DNA from: Saccopteryx bilineata
Taxonomy: Eukaryota; Chordata; Mammalia; Chiroptera; Emballonuridae
Reading direction: 5' to 3'
DNA: 64,000 nucleotides
NCBI RefSeq assembly: GCF_036850765.1
Contig: NC_089491.1
Coordinates: 131,866,266-131,930,265, forward strand
The position numbers and the translations under genes are program-made. Every line of letters starts with the position of its first letter. Position 1 is the first letter of the stretch. Below, in pieces: positions 1 to 11,099 of this stretch. The notes under the pieces were generated by a model that was not told the DNA's origin, searched no databases, and saw only the letters and a program-made list of their open reading frames with translations.

Positions 1-906
1 TGCTGTGAGGAAACAGGGACACTGGAAGGTGGGCTTCCCCCTCGCTCCTCTAAGGGAGGGTTCAGTCTCTTCCAGCCCTGCTCCAGCCACATATGACCTA
101 ACCTTGTCCAGAAAGCTGGGGTTTGCCACTGAAGGCTGAAGGTGCCCAGGACCGTCGGCCCCATCTACAACACTGTGGACGAGCCTAGGGTATTTCTTCC
201 AAGAAGCAGGTAAACTGATCTCATTCGCACAAGGGCCACTTAACTATGTTTTGCCTGAACAATCAGGTTTTTTATTCTTCCCTCAAAGATCTCTGTTGTG
301 GGTGTTGATAGTCCTATTTTCTGCTGCTTTGCTTAATATATAGTGTCTCCTTTATCCCTCCTACCTCAATACCCCACTCATATTTCAGGCTGGAACCTAC
401 TCCTAATTTAGAGCTCTCTTTCCTCCTTTTGCCAACTTGTATTATGAATTTACCTTTGCCACCCAGCTTAGTGTATCCCAAGGTTCTCTTTACCAGGCCA
501 CAGACGCAGAGCTCCAGGGAAAAGCAACCTGGTCTCAACTCTCCAGGCAGAGGAGAACAGAAGCTCCATATCCACGCATGCTGCAAATGGCTTTTTCCAG
601 TCTACCTGAATCATTACCAGCTAGAAGCAGCAGTCATTGGGACTTGGACATGAGCTGCTAAGTATAGAATGGTGACAACAATTCCAGTGCCATGCGGACT
701 TTTCCTGTGGGGAAATTTCCTGGACTCCTGCTCCCTGTGACAGCTCCTAACAGACTGAACTGTGGTTGGGTTGCATTTTTCAGGGATTTGGCATGGTGAT
801 GGGGCCAACTTGGACTTGGGGAACATGTTAAGGACACTACTCTTTTAGGGATTCGTGCTGTATTGGCCAAGAGTTTGCTTAAAGGCTTTTAATCACTGTA
901 AAAAAA
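1..906. other. Unique-looking sequence, no feature recognised
   Basis: No repeat boundary, RNA gene or coding exon is recognised here. The short overlapping reading frames on both strands have no recognisable domain and do not look like conserved exons. The stretch ends at an L1 insertion. Confidence 0.5.
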
Positions 907-1335
907 ATAGAGGACTGGATGAAGAAGATGGGGCACATATACACCATGGTATATTATTCAGCTAGGAGAAATGGTGACATTGGATCACTTATAGAGGAAT
1001 GGTGGAGTCTTGGTAGCATTGTGCGGGGTGAAATAAGCGAATCAGAAAAAAAGAGGAACTGCAGGATTCTATACATTGGTGGGACATAAAAGAGAGGCTA
1101 AGAGGCATGGACAGGAGTGTGGTGGTTATGGGGGTGGGGGGAGGGAAGGAGGGAGAGAGGGAGGGGAGGGGTACAGAGAGAACTGGATGGAGGGTGGCGG
1201 AGGATGATCTCTCTTCGGGTGATGGGTATGCAACAGAACTAAATGACAAGATAACCTGGAAATGTTTTCTTTGAATGTATGTACCCTGATTTATTGATGT
1301 CACCCCATTAAAATAAAAATTTATTTAAAAAAAAG
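907..1335 (+). mobile_element. L1 3' end, 5'-truncated
   Basis: This is the last part of ORF2 plus the 3'UTR of an L1. The first bases match the [20 protein letters not shown] region near the ORF2 C-terminus, and the frame ends in a degraded form of the IGGT-stop ending seen in the other copies. A G-rich purine tract follows (about 1120-1175), then the family's 3' signature (ttattgatgtcaccccatta) and an A-rich tail. I could not fix a target-site duplication because both edges are A-rich. Point changes relative to the copy at 7440-7870 show it is not recent. Confidence 0.88.
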
Positions 1336-1642
1336 ATGTATTATACAATGGCACACATAAAATAATCTTAAAGAGTGAGTGTACTTTCCTATGCAACACA
1401 GTGGGATTCCTTGCCATTCTCAAGTGCCCACTTGAGATTTCATTTAGAATTTAAACTTAAAGTATCAATTTAAAATTAATTTTAAGGGTGATGTCAGAGA
1501 AATGGTGCTGTGAGGAGTGCTCCGGATACCTCTCCCCAAAATGTCAACAAGTTCTTCAGCCAGTGACAGAAAAATTTATCCTTGGAGCATCTGGAAGTCC
1601 CACACACTGAACAGGAAGTGCTATCAACAAAACCACCCTCAG

Positions 1643-3054
1643 ATGCCATTAAAGAAAAGGAAATCAAATATCATGGATACAAAAGACAGAGATGTAGCAC
1701 AGATAGATGAGAAAAAAATCTATGGAGAAAAAATTATTTTTTAAATTTATTTTTTATTTTTTATTTATTTTTAATTTTTTGTATTTTTCCAAAGTTGGAA
1801 ACAGAGAGGCAGTCAGACAGACTCCCGCATACACCCGACTGGGATCCACCCAGCATGCCCACCAGGAGCTGATGTTCTGCCCATCTTGGGGCATCGCTGT
1901 GCCGCAATCAGAGCCATTCTAGCACCCGAGGCAGAGGCCACAGAGCCATCCTCAGTGCCAGGGCAAACTTTGCTCCAATGGAGCCTCGGCTGTGGGAGGG
2001 GAAGAGAGAGACAGAAAGGAAGGAAAAGGGGAGGGGTGGAGAAGCAGATGGGTGCTTCTCCTGTGTGCCCTGGCTGGGAATTGAACCCGGGACTCCTGCA
2101 CTCCAGACCGACGCTGTACCACTGAGCCAACCATCCAGGGCAGGAGAAAAAATTTAATGTATTGGAAACCTTGGCACTAAATGACAGAGAATTTAAAATA
2201 GAAATCCTAAAAATACTCAGAGATATACAGGAAAACACAGAAAGGCAATTTAGGGAGCTCAGAAAACAACTCAACAAACACAAAAATATATTACCAGGAA
2301 ATTAAAGCTATAAAAACAAATCAAACAGATATGAAAAAAACTCAATTCATGAACTGAAAAACAAGGTAACAAGCTTAGCTAATAGAACAGGCCAGATAGA
2401 AGGTAGAATTAGTGACATAGAAGACAAGCAACTTGAGGCACAACAAAGAGAAAAAGAGAGAGACTAAAAAATTTTTAAAAATGAGAAAGCCCTACAGGAA
2501 TTGTCTGACTACATCAAAAAGACTAACATAAGAATAATAAGATATCATAAGGAGAAGAGAGAGAAAATGGAATGGAAAAAATATTCAAACAAATAATGGA
2601 TGAGAACTTCCCAAAACTGTGGAAAGAACTAAAACCTCAAATTCAAGAAGCAAACAGAACATCGAGTTTTCTTAACTCCAACAAACCTACTCCAAGGCAC
2701 ATTATAATGAAATTGGCACAAAGCAATGACAAAGAAAAAATTCTCAAGGCAGCCAGGGAAAAGAAAAATACAATATATAAAGGAAGGCCTATTAGATTAT
2801 CATCGAATTTTTCAGCAGAAACTCTACAAGCTAGAAGAGAGTGGATCCCGATATCTAAAGTTCTGAAAGAAAGGAACTTTCAGCCAAGAATACTATACCC
2901 ATTAAAGCAATCCTTCAAATATGAAGGAGAAATAAAAACATTCACAGATACAGAAAAGATGAGGGAATTTATCATCAGAAAACCCCCACTCCAGGAAATA
3001 CTAAAGGAGGTTTTCCAACCAGATACAAAAAAACCAAAACAATACCACAAGTAA
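1643..3054 (+). pseudogene. L1 ORF1 (RNA-binding chaperone), broken
   Basis: ORF1p is the L1 nucleic-acid chaperone. It trimerises by an N-terminal coiled coil and binds L1 RNA through an RRM and a C-terminal domain. Here the frame starts at MPLKKRKSNIMDTKDRD. It is interrupted at about 1736 by a SINE and resumes at about 2155 with a Lys/Glu-rich heptad-like region (DREFKIEILKILRDIQENTE). It continues with stops and frameshifts, then shows the conserved C-terminal half in one open stretch (2572-3054, 160 codons). Recognisable there are PRHIIMKLAQSNDKEKILKAAREK, YKGRPIRLSSNFSAETLQARREW and QPRILYP. The stop before about 3057 fits a normal ORF1 end. The gene is inactive. Confidence 0.88.
1736..2142 (-). 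mobile_element. Rhin-1-type tRNA-derived SINE inside L1 ORF1
   Basis: The poly(T)-rich tail is on the left (1736-1785), and the tRNA-like head reads on the minus strand from about 2142. It is flanked by a perfect 12-base target duplication, ggagaaaaaatt, at 1724-1735 and 2143-2154. The B-box region is readable as the complement of ggttcaattcc. The insertion splits the L1 ORF1 coiled-coil region. Reading frames of 60-156 codons on both strands here are by-products of the SINE's GC-rich body. Confidence 0.92.
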
Positions 3055-3378
3055 AAGCTCCACCAAGAACACAATAAAACCAAATTTAAACTGTGACAAC
3101 AAAAAAAAGGGGGGGAGAGTGGACAGAGATTAACAGTAGCAAAGGATGATGGAGTGCAAAAGCACTCATAAGATAGTGTACTACAATGAACAGGGTAAAT
3201 ACTCTTTTCATTACTTAATGGTAACCACCCCTGAAAAAAACACCACAGAAGCACATGACTTTAAAAAGGTAACAACAGAGTAAAGAAGTATAGAATACAA
3301 CCAAACAAAAACAAATAATAGAAAAACAAAAGAGAAGAATCAAACAAGATATAAAACTAACAGAAAGCAATTTATAAA

Positions 3379-6300
3379 ATGGCAATAGGGAACCCACAAG
3401 TGTCAATAATTACACTAAATGTAAGTGGATTAAACTCACCAATAAAAAAGACACATGGTAGCAGAATGGATTAAAAAAGAAAATCCAACTGTATGCTGCC
3501 TACAAGAAACAAATCTAAGCAACAAGGATAAAAAAATTCAAAGTGAAAGGCTGGAAAACAATACTCCAAGCAAATAACATCCAAAAAAAAAAAAAAAAGC
3601 AGATGTAGCAATACACATATCTAATAATGCTGACTACAAGACAACGAAAGTAATCAGAGATAAAAATGGTCATTTCATAATGATTAAGGGGACACTGATT
3701 CAAGAAGACATAACAATTCTTAATGTATATGCACCAAACCAAGGAGCACCAAAATATTTAAGACAGCTACTTATTGACCTAAAAACAAAAACTGACAAAA
3801 ATATAATCATACTTGGAGACCTCAATACTTTGCTGACAGCTCTAGATTGTTCATCCAAACAGAAAATCAATGAAGATATACTGCCTTAAACAAAATACTA
3901 GAGATATGATAGACATCTACAGGACATTTTATCCCAAAGTGACAGAGTATACATTTTTCTTTAGTGTACATGGAACATTCTTAAGAATTGACCATATGTT
4001 GTTTCACAAAAATAACATCAGCAAATTCAGAAAAATTGAAATTGTACCAAACATATTTTCTGATCATAAAGCCTTGAAACTAGAATTCAACTGCAAAAAG
4101 AAGGAAAAAAACCCACAAAAAAGTGGAAACTAAACAACATACTTTTAAAAAATAAATGGGTCAAAGAAGAAATAAGCGTAGAGATCAAAAGATATATACA
4201 GACAAATGAAAATGACAATATGACATATCAGAATCTCTGGGATGCACTAAAAGCAGTAATAAGAGGGAAGTTCATATCACTTCAGGACTATATGAACAAA
4301 CAAGAGAATGCCTCAGAAAACCACTTAACTTCACACCTTAAGGAACTAGAAAAAGAAGAACAAAGACAACCCAAAACCAGCCGGAGAAAGGAAATAATAA
4401 AAATCAGAGTACAAATAAATGAAATAGAGAATAGAAAAACTATAGAAAAAATTAATAAAACAAGGAGCTGGTTCTTTGAAAAGATCAACAAAATTGACAA
4501 ACCCTTGGCAAGACTCACCAAGGAAAAAAGAGAAAGAACTCATATAAACAAAATCCAAAATGAAAGAGGAGAAATCACCACAGACATCATAGATATAAAA
4601 AGAATTATTATAGAATACTATGAAAAACTATCTATATGCCACCAAATTCAACAATCTAGAAGACATGGATTAATTCCTAAAACAATAGAACCTTCCTAGA
4701 CTGAGTCATGAAGAAGCAGAAAGCCTAAACAGACCAATTAGCAGGGAGGAAATAGAAAAAAACTATTAAAAACCTCCCCAAAAATAAAAGTCCAGGCCCA
4801 GATGGTTATACTAGTGAATTCTATCAAACATTCAAAGAAGACTTGGTTCCTATTCTACTCAAAGTCTTCCAAAAAAATTGAAGAAGAAGCAATACTTCCA
4901 AACACATTTTATGAGGCCAACATAACCCTCATACTGAAACCTGGCAAGGACGACACACACAAAAAAACACAACAGACCAATATCTCTAATGAATATAGCT
5001 GCTAAAATACTAAACAAAATACTAGCAAATTGAATACAACAACATATTAAAAAAATAATACATCATGATTAAGTGGGATTCATCCCAGAATCTCAAGGAT
5101 GGTTCAACATATGTAAACCAGTTAACATAATACATCATATCAACAAAACAAAGAATAAAAACCACATGATCTTATCAATAGATGCAGAAAAGGCATTCAA
5201 TAAAATACAACACAACTTTATGTTTAAGACACTCAACAAAATGGGTATAGAAGAAAAATATCTCAACATGATAAAGGCCATATATGATAAACTATCAGCT
5301 AACATCATATTAAATGGCATAAAACTGAGGACTTTCCCCCCTAAATCAGAAACAAGACAGGGTTGTCCACTCTCTCCACTCTTATTTAACATGGTGCTAG
5401 AATTTCTAGCCAGAGCAATCAGACAAGATAGAGAAATAAAAGGCATCCATATCAGAAAAGAAGAAATAAACGTATCACTTTTTGCAGATAATATGATCCT
5501 ATACATCGAAAACCCCAAAGACTCCACAGAAAGATTACTAGAAACAATAAACCAATACAGTAAGATTGCAGGATACAAAATTAATATATAAAATCCATAG
5601 GCTTTCTATATGCCAATAACAAAACATTAGAAAACGAACTCAAAAAAATAATTCCTTTCACGATTGCAACAAAAAAAATAAAATATCTAGGAATAAACAT
5701 AACAAAGAATGTAAAGGACCTATATAATGAAAACTACAAAGCATTGTTAAGGGAAATGGAAAAAGATACAATGAGGCCCTGATCGGTTGGCTCAGTGGTA
5801 GAGCGTTGGCCTGGCGTGCAGGAGTCCCAGGTTCGCTTCCCGGCCAGGGCACACAGGAGAAGCGCCCATTTGCTTCTTCACTCCTCCCCCTCTTCTTCCT
5901 CTCTGTCTCTCTCTTCCCCTCCTGCAGCCGAGGCTCCATTGGAGCAAAGTTGGCCTGGGCGCTGAGGATGGTTCCATGGTCTCTGCCTTAGGTGCTAGAA
6001 TGGCTCTGGTCACAACAGAGCAACATCCCAGAGGGGCAGAACATCGCCCCCTGTTGGGCATGCCGGATGGATCCTGGTCCAGCGCATGCAGGAGTCTGTC
6101 TGACTGCCTTCCCATTTCCAACTTCAGAAAAATACACACACACACACACACACACAAAAGATACAATGAAATGGAAAAATATTTCTTGTTCTTGGATAGG
6201 AAGAATAAATATAATCAAAATGGCCATATTACCCAAAGCAATATACAAATTTAATGCAATTCCCATCAAAATTCTAATGACATTTTTTTTAAAGAAATGG

Positions 6301-7601
6301 AACAAAAAATCATCAAATTTATATAGAACTATAAAAAAACCCAAATAGCCAAAGCAATTCTAAAGAAAAAGAATGAAGCTGGGGGCATTACAATACCTGA
6401 CTTCAAACTATATTATAGAGCCACGACAATCAAAACAGCATGGTATTAGCAGAAAAGTGGACACTCAGACCAATGGAACAGAATATAAAATCCAGAAATA
6501 AAACCACATATTTATGGTCAAATAGTTTTTGATAAAGAAGCCAACAACACACAATGGAGGAAAGAAAGCCTCTTCAACAAATGGTGCTGGGAAAACTGGA
6601 AAGCCACATGCAAAAGAATGAAACTCGACTACAGTTTGTCCCCTTGTATTAAAATTAATTCAAAATGGATCAAAGACCTATATATAAGACCTGAAACAAT
6701 AAAGTACATAGAAGAAAACATAGGTACTAAACTCATGGACCTTGGTTTTAAAGAGCATTTTATAAATTTGACTCCAAAGGCAAGGGAAGTGAAGGCAAAG
6801 ATAAATGCATGGCTCTACATCAGACTAAAAAGTTTTTGCTCAGCAAGAGAAACTGATAACAAAATAAACAGACAGCCATCTCAATGGGAAATGATATTTT
6901 CAAACAACTTCTCAGATAAGGGCCTAATATCCAAAATATACAAAGAACTCATAAAACTCAACAACAAACAGGTAAACAATCCAATAAAAAAATGGGAAGA
7001 GAACATGAACAGACACTTCTCCCAGGAAGAAATACAAATGGCCAACAGATATATGAAAAGATGCTCATCTTCATTAGTTATTAGAGAAATGCAAATCAAA
7101 ACTCAATGAGATACCACCTCACACCTGTTAGATTAGCTATTATCAACAAGACAGGTAATTGCAAGTGTTGGAGAGACTATGGAGAAAAAGGAACCCTCAT
7201 CCACTGTTGGTGGGAATGTAAAGTAGTATAACCATTATGGAAGAAAGTATGGTGGTTCCTCAAAAAACTGAAAATAGAACTACCTTATGGTCCAGTAATC
7301 CTTCTACTGGGTATATACCCCCAAAACTCAGAGACATTGATACGTAAAGACACATGCAGCCCCATGTTCATTGCAGCACTGTTCACAGTGGCCAAGACAT
7401 GGAAACAACCAAAAAGCCCTTCAATAGAAGACTGGATAAAGAAGATGTGGCACATATACACTATGGAATACTACTCAGCCATAAGAAATGATCGGATCAT
7501 TTACAACAAAATGGTGGGATTTTGATAACATTATACGGAGTGAAATAAGTAAATCAGAAAAAACTAAGAACTGCATGATTCCATATATAGGCGGGACATA
7601 A
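3379..7601 (+). pseudogene. L1 ORF2 (endonuclease and reverse transcriptase), broken
   Basis: ORF2p nicks target DNA and reverse-transcribes L1 RNA at the nick. The start MAIGNPQVSIITLNVSGLNSP is typical of an L1 ORF2 N-terminus. Endonuclease pieces are readable (VYAPNQGAPKYLRQ near 3730, HGTFLRIDHML near 3970). Reverse transcriptase motifs follow ([14 protein letters not shown] near 5175, [13 protein letters not shown] near 5350). The catalytic box reads FADN at about 5485 instead of FADD, so one catalytic aspartate codon is lost. A SINE interrupts the frame at 5775-6155. The Cys-rich and C-terminal parts run to the stop after MIPYIGGT. Many frameshifts and stops are present, so it cannot make a working protein. 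Confidence 0.92.
5775..6155 (+). mobile_element. Rhin-1-type SINE inside L1 ORF2, with CA tail
   Basis: A perfect 14-base target duplication, aaaagatacaatga, flanks it (5761-5774 and 6156-6169). The head has A-box-like (tggctcagtgg) and B-box-like (ggttcgcttcc) Pol III promoter parts. The body is the same as in the SINE at 45004. The 3' tail has become a short (CA)n run at 6134-6155. It interrupts the L1 reverse transcriptase region, so it is younger than that L1. Confidence 0.95.
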
Positions 7602-7874
7602 AAACGAGACTAAGAGAGACAGGGACAAGAGTGTGGTGGTTATGGGGGTGGGGTGGGGGAAGAGAGGGTGGAAGAGGGTAAGGGGAGGGGGAGGGGCACA
7701 AAGAAAACCAGATAGAAGGTGACAGAGGACAATCTGACTTTGGGTGATGGGTATGCAACATAATTGAATGACAAGATAACCTGGAGATGTTTTCTTTGAA
7801 CATATGTACCCTGATTTATTGATGTCACCCCATTAAAATTAATAAAAAATTATTCAAAAAATAAATAAAATAAA

Positions 7875-8435
7875 ATTAAGGTTAAATGAGTCCATCTGGT
7901 TCTACAATTTTTTTCCACAAGTAGCTATAAAACAGTATAGAGTTGGGCTCACCAGGGAAACTTTCAAATCTACAGAGATTAACCTGTGAAAAATATCCCA
8001 TCTCTAGAATGAAGGGAAGGTGGCAGAAAGGTGACACTATATGTGTTGCTCTGACTGCTGGTTCCTTTAAATGAGTTTCTATTTTAAGAGCCTATTATCA
8101 ATAGTGCCTAATTTAATCAACTTCTTGAAGAGTAAAAATTGGAAATCTTCATGATTACTGAGACAGTTGTCATTAGCAACTCAGGCTAATGGACAAAGGG
8201 CAAAAGAGGATGGATGGCTTATCTGTATATTTCAAAAGACAGTTATAACCTTGCAGGACAAATTCTTTGGCTTTGAATCTGTTTATTTGGATCTTATTAG
8301 GATATGCTAGTTGCTTTTCTTAGGATCTCTCCTTTCGCTCATTTCTAGAACTGGCCTTCAGAACCATCCCTGGGATCAGTCCTGGTCATAGTACAAGGAA
8401 CTTTTAGGAGCTCTAGTTCCAAACTCAATAGACTC
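7875..8435. other. Unique-looking sequence
   Basis: A/T-rich stretch after the L1 tail. No gene, RNA or repeat is recognised. Confidence 0.45.
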
Positions 8436-8439
8436 TAAT

Positions 8440-8825
8440 CTCCTTAGTTAGGCATGTGAGGCCTTTTATGTTATGACCTAAAATGTGGTTCATTTCCTAC
8501 CACTCCACCTATATCAGACTTCTGTAAATCCCTGGTGACTCATAATTCCAAGCATATCTCCACCTAAAATATCCTTCATTGCCTTGACCACCTTGGGAGC
8601 TGCTATTGTTCCCTCGAAGTTTCTGGTTCTCTTCATCTTTAGCTTCCCCATTAGCACTTAGTACTGGCCCTATAAGCCTTACCACATTGTGCTGTGTTTT
8701 ATGTATTTATCTATCACAATATTTCTTGAAGGATTGTGTCAAATTTATCTCTGTAGGCCCCCCAATTAGTTCAATGCCTTACATATGATAAGCACTTTGT
8801 TTAATAAATAACTGCATCAGATCCA
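8440..8825 (+). mobile_element. L2 LINE 3' end, ancient
   Basis: The sequence follows the L2 3' consensus. It has a pyrimidine-rich stretch, a region like ttgtgtcaaatttatctctgt, then the typical ending of the type 'gcctta-cata-tgataagcacttt-tt-aataaat' at about 8773-8810. It is strongly diverged, as expected for a mammal-wide fossil. Confidence 0.72.
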
Positions 8826-8964
8826 ACTCATAGAGAGAAAATTAACAGCTCTAGTACAAACCTACCTCTTTCCTAAGATCAAGCCCTAAACTTACTTTAA
8901 AGATCTGTAACATTTGGGGGGCCACGATGGTGAAGTAACTGAGTTTGGGGGTTCTAGTCAGAGG

Positions 8965-9165
8965 GATCTGAATTTGAATCTCAGTTACATCACTTATTAA
9001 TCAAGGACCTCTTTGTGCCTCAGTTTCCTCATTTGTTTAATGACAAATATAAAAGAATCACCTTCATAGCATTACTATAAAAATTAGACGAGACAGTGCA
9101 GCTGTGTGGTTAGTTCAATATTCTCAGCACTTAGCCTACATGGATAATGAACATTAGTTATGATA
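8965..9165 (+). mobile_element. MIR SINE, ancient
   Basis: The MIR core is readable: 'gaatctcagttacatcactta', 'gtgcctcagtttcctcatttg', 'taatga-aatata' and a degraded 'agcacttagcc' ending. It is an old mammal-wide SINE with no visible target duplication. Confidence 0.82.
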
Positions 9166-9169
9166 ACTG

Positions 9170-10560
9170 TTATGAACTGTAATTATCTGAAAGCTTAATT
9201 CTTGCTGATTTGCCTATGTCTGAATCCTTGTCTTGAACTCAAGTGTTTTATTTTTTCATTAAATTCATCTCTGCCTTACATTCCTCTCCCCCTATGTCCC
9301 ACCCCTTCCCAATTACTACCCCACCCAAAATGTTCATTCTTCTAGGGGCAGGCCTCTGGCATCTGGTGAGCACCTGGTTAGCTGAACTTTGAACACTGTC
9401 TCCTTGAGGGTCCCCCGACACCCTCTACTTGCGTGCCTCTGTAGGTGCTTCAGTTCTGGCCACGTCTCCTCCTGGCTCCAGCTTCTTCCTGGGCTTCTGT
9501 CCCTAGCTGTCAGTACACAAATCTCAGCCTTCCTTTCCTTGTCCGTCGACTATGCCATTATCTGCCAATACCCCAATACCTGCCCCACCACAGCTTTTCC
9601 AGGCCCCTGTGGGTCTGCACTGAAGCATCATGATTAACCCCCTTTTCCAGGTCTGCCAATAATGTACATTTTGTATTTGCTGTGCACATTTTTGCTGAAT
9701 AGTAATGATCAGTCCTGTGATTGTACACAAAAGAGTGTGCTGACCCAGTTAAATTCCTGTCCTACAGGGACTCCCAGATATTCTTCTGCAGTATCCAAAA
9801 GGTCTTTAATTCACAAGATTGTTGGTAGGTTTAACAAAATCAAGCATATTCAATTATACTACAATTTGTTAGCTTCAACCAAAGCCATCTAAATAGCTTG
9901 ATCACTTCATCCTAGCTGGAGCTCTGGACAGAAAGCATTCCAGTTGTAGTGGATGGTGGTTACACATGCTATGGCTTTGATATTTATTCAAATGAATCTC
10001 CCAACTGGAAACTTCAGCCCTGTGCAATATTTTGACAAGCATTCTCCACTCAACTACAAAATAATCTAAGAAAATTAGTGGGTTTGCAACAGATGCAAAT
10101 ACATGGTAATAGGAGAATCCCATATTCTAAAAGTTTCCCAAGCGTCACATTTAGGAACAATCAATCTGGTTAACCTAAGGTCTTGGTCAATTGAAATGAC
10201 AAATTTAGCAGAGAGATGGAGAGGAAAATATGGAGAGAGAGAGAGAGAGAGAGAGGGAAAGCTGCCCTTGGATTCTATCACTCCTAGATAAAAATTACTC
10301 TGAGAACAGATCTACCAAAAGTAAGATAAAAAAAGACACTTGCTTTCATATCATCACATGAATTAACAACAATCTACAAGACTATTTTTCATTAATTTTT
10401 ACTCTCATAAAATTTTACTATATCGAGTAAATTTGTCTAGGCTTACAAGGAATCAATTCACACAAAATGATTATGTTCTACTTACACAATTTTATTTTTA
10501 TAAAGGAAGACATATTTTTAGACCCAAGGGCTTTTGTAATGTGAAATAAAACCCTTTCAA
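9170..10560. other. Unique-looking sequence with a GA microsatellite
   Basis: No coding exon or dated repeat is recognised. A C/T-rich stretch lies at 9270-9340 and a (GA)n run at 10232-10256. The reading frames here are short and carry no recognisable domain. Confidence 0.4.
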
Positions 10561-10679
10561 TACCAAAGATACATTTCCCGCAAAACCAACGGTAGGCGAT
10601 GCCTTTTATTTATTTCCTAAATAGAGAAGTCATGAGGCAATAAACTATTCCACTCAGCATATTAGTGGTTAGTTAATCT

Positions 10680-11097
10680 GATGTGGGAGAAGAAGTGAGG
10701 GCTGGAAGGAGAAGAATCACTGTTTACAACATTTGGAGTGATGGTTCATTCAATAATTACAATCGCTTTCCTCTACGTTGTAAAAGCCTCAGGGATGAAA
10801 GGGACCGAATTATCCTTCCCCAGTTGGCAAAGGCCGCCATGCAGACAGGCAATTGGAGGAGGAGCCGGAGGGCGGAAAAGCCCAGTTCTCTCCTAGGGAT
10901 TTAGTTTAAAGGGAGCCTGAGGATTGGAGTGGAGAGTCGCCTGTACATCTGTATTCCAGCAACCCACTCCCTCTGAAACTGCTATTCCCAGCTGCCTGTT
11001 CCTAAATATAGCACCTGCTTTTCAGACTCACAGAAGAGCTCCTGCTGTGTAGGCCAGGAGGTGAATCTTCACTTCACACACTCCTAATATGGTAAGC
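10680..11097 (+). promoter_or_regulatory. Candidate muscle-type promoter, first exon and splice donor
   Basis: This stretch is not repeat-derived as far as I can see and is locally GC-richer than its surroundings. At 11002-11011 it carries CTAAATATAG, a perfect match to the MEF2 consensus YTAWWWWTAR that could also act as a TATA box. An E-box, cagctg, is at 10990-10995, and a YY1-like gccgccatg is at about 10833-10841. About 25-30 bases downstream (near 11030-11040) a transcript could begin. At 11092-11097 a good splice donor, gtaagc, follows an ATG at 11089-11091. I do not recognise the gene. Alternatives are an enhancer with chance motifs, or plain unique DNA. Confidence 0.35.
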
Positions 11098-11099
11098 CC

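Larger units (their letters stand above)
1489..7870 (+). mobile_element. Near full-length L1, decayed, carrying two later SINEs
   Basis: The order is a short 5' leader of about 155 bases, ORF1, an intergenic stretch, ORF2, a 3'UTR with a G-rich tract (about 7640-7700) and an A-rich tail. Both ORFs carry frameshifts and stops, so the element is dead. Two Rhin-1-type SINEs sit inside it, one in ORF1 (minus strand) and one in ORF2 (plus strand), each with its own target duplication. The 5' edge is uncertain. The leader begins gatgtcagagaaatggtgctg, which could be a decayed YY1-type L1 start, but a matching target duplication of the whole element is not clear (only ttaagg-like A/T-rich matches). 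It may therefore be full length with a short 5'UTR or slightly truncated. Confidence 0.88.

Noticed and set aside
911..1335. Direct target duplication of the first L1 fragment
   Set aside because: Only A-rich matches (taaaaaaaa) are found at both edges, which cannot be told from the poly(A) tail.
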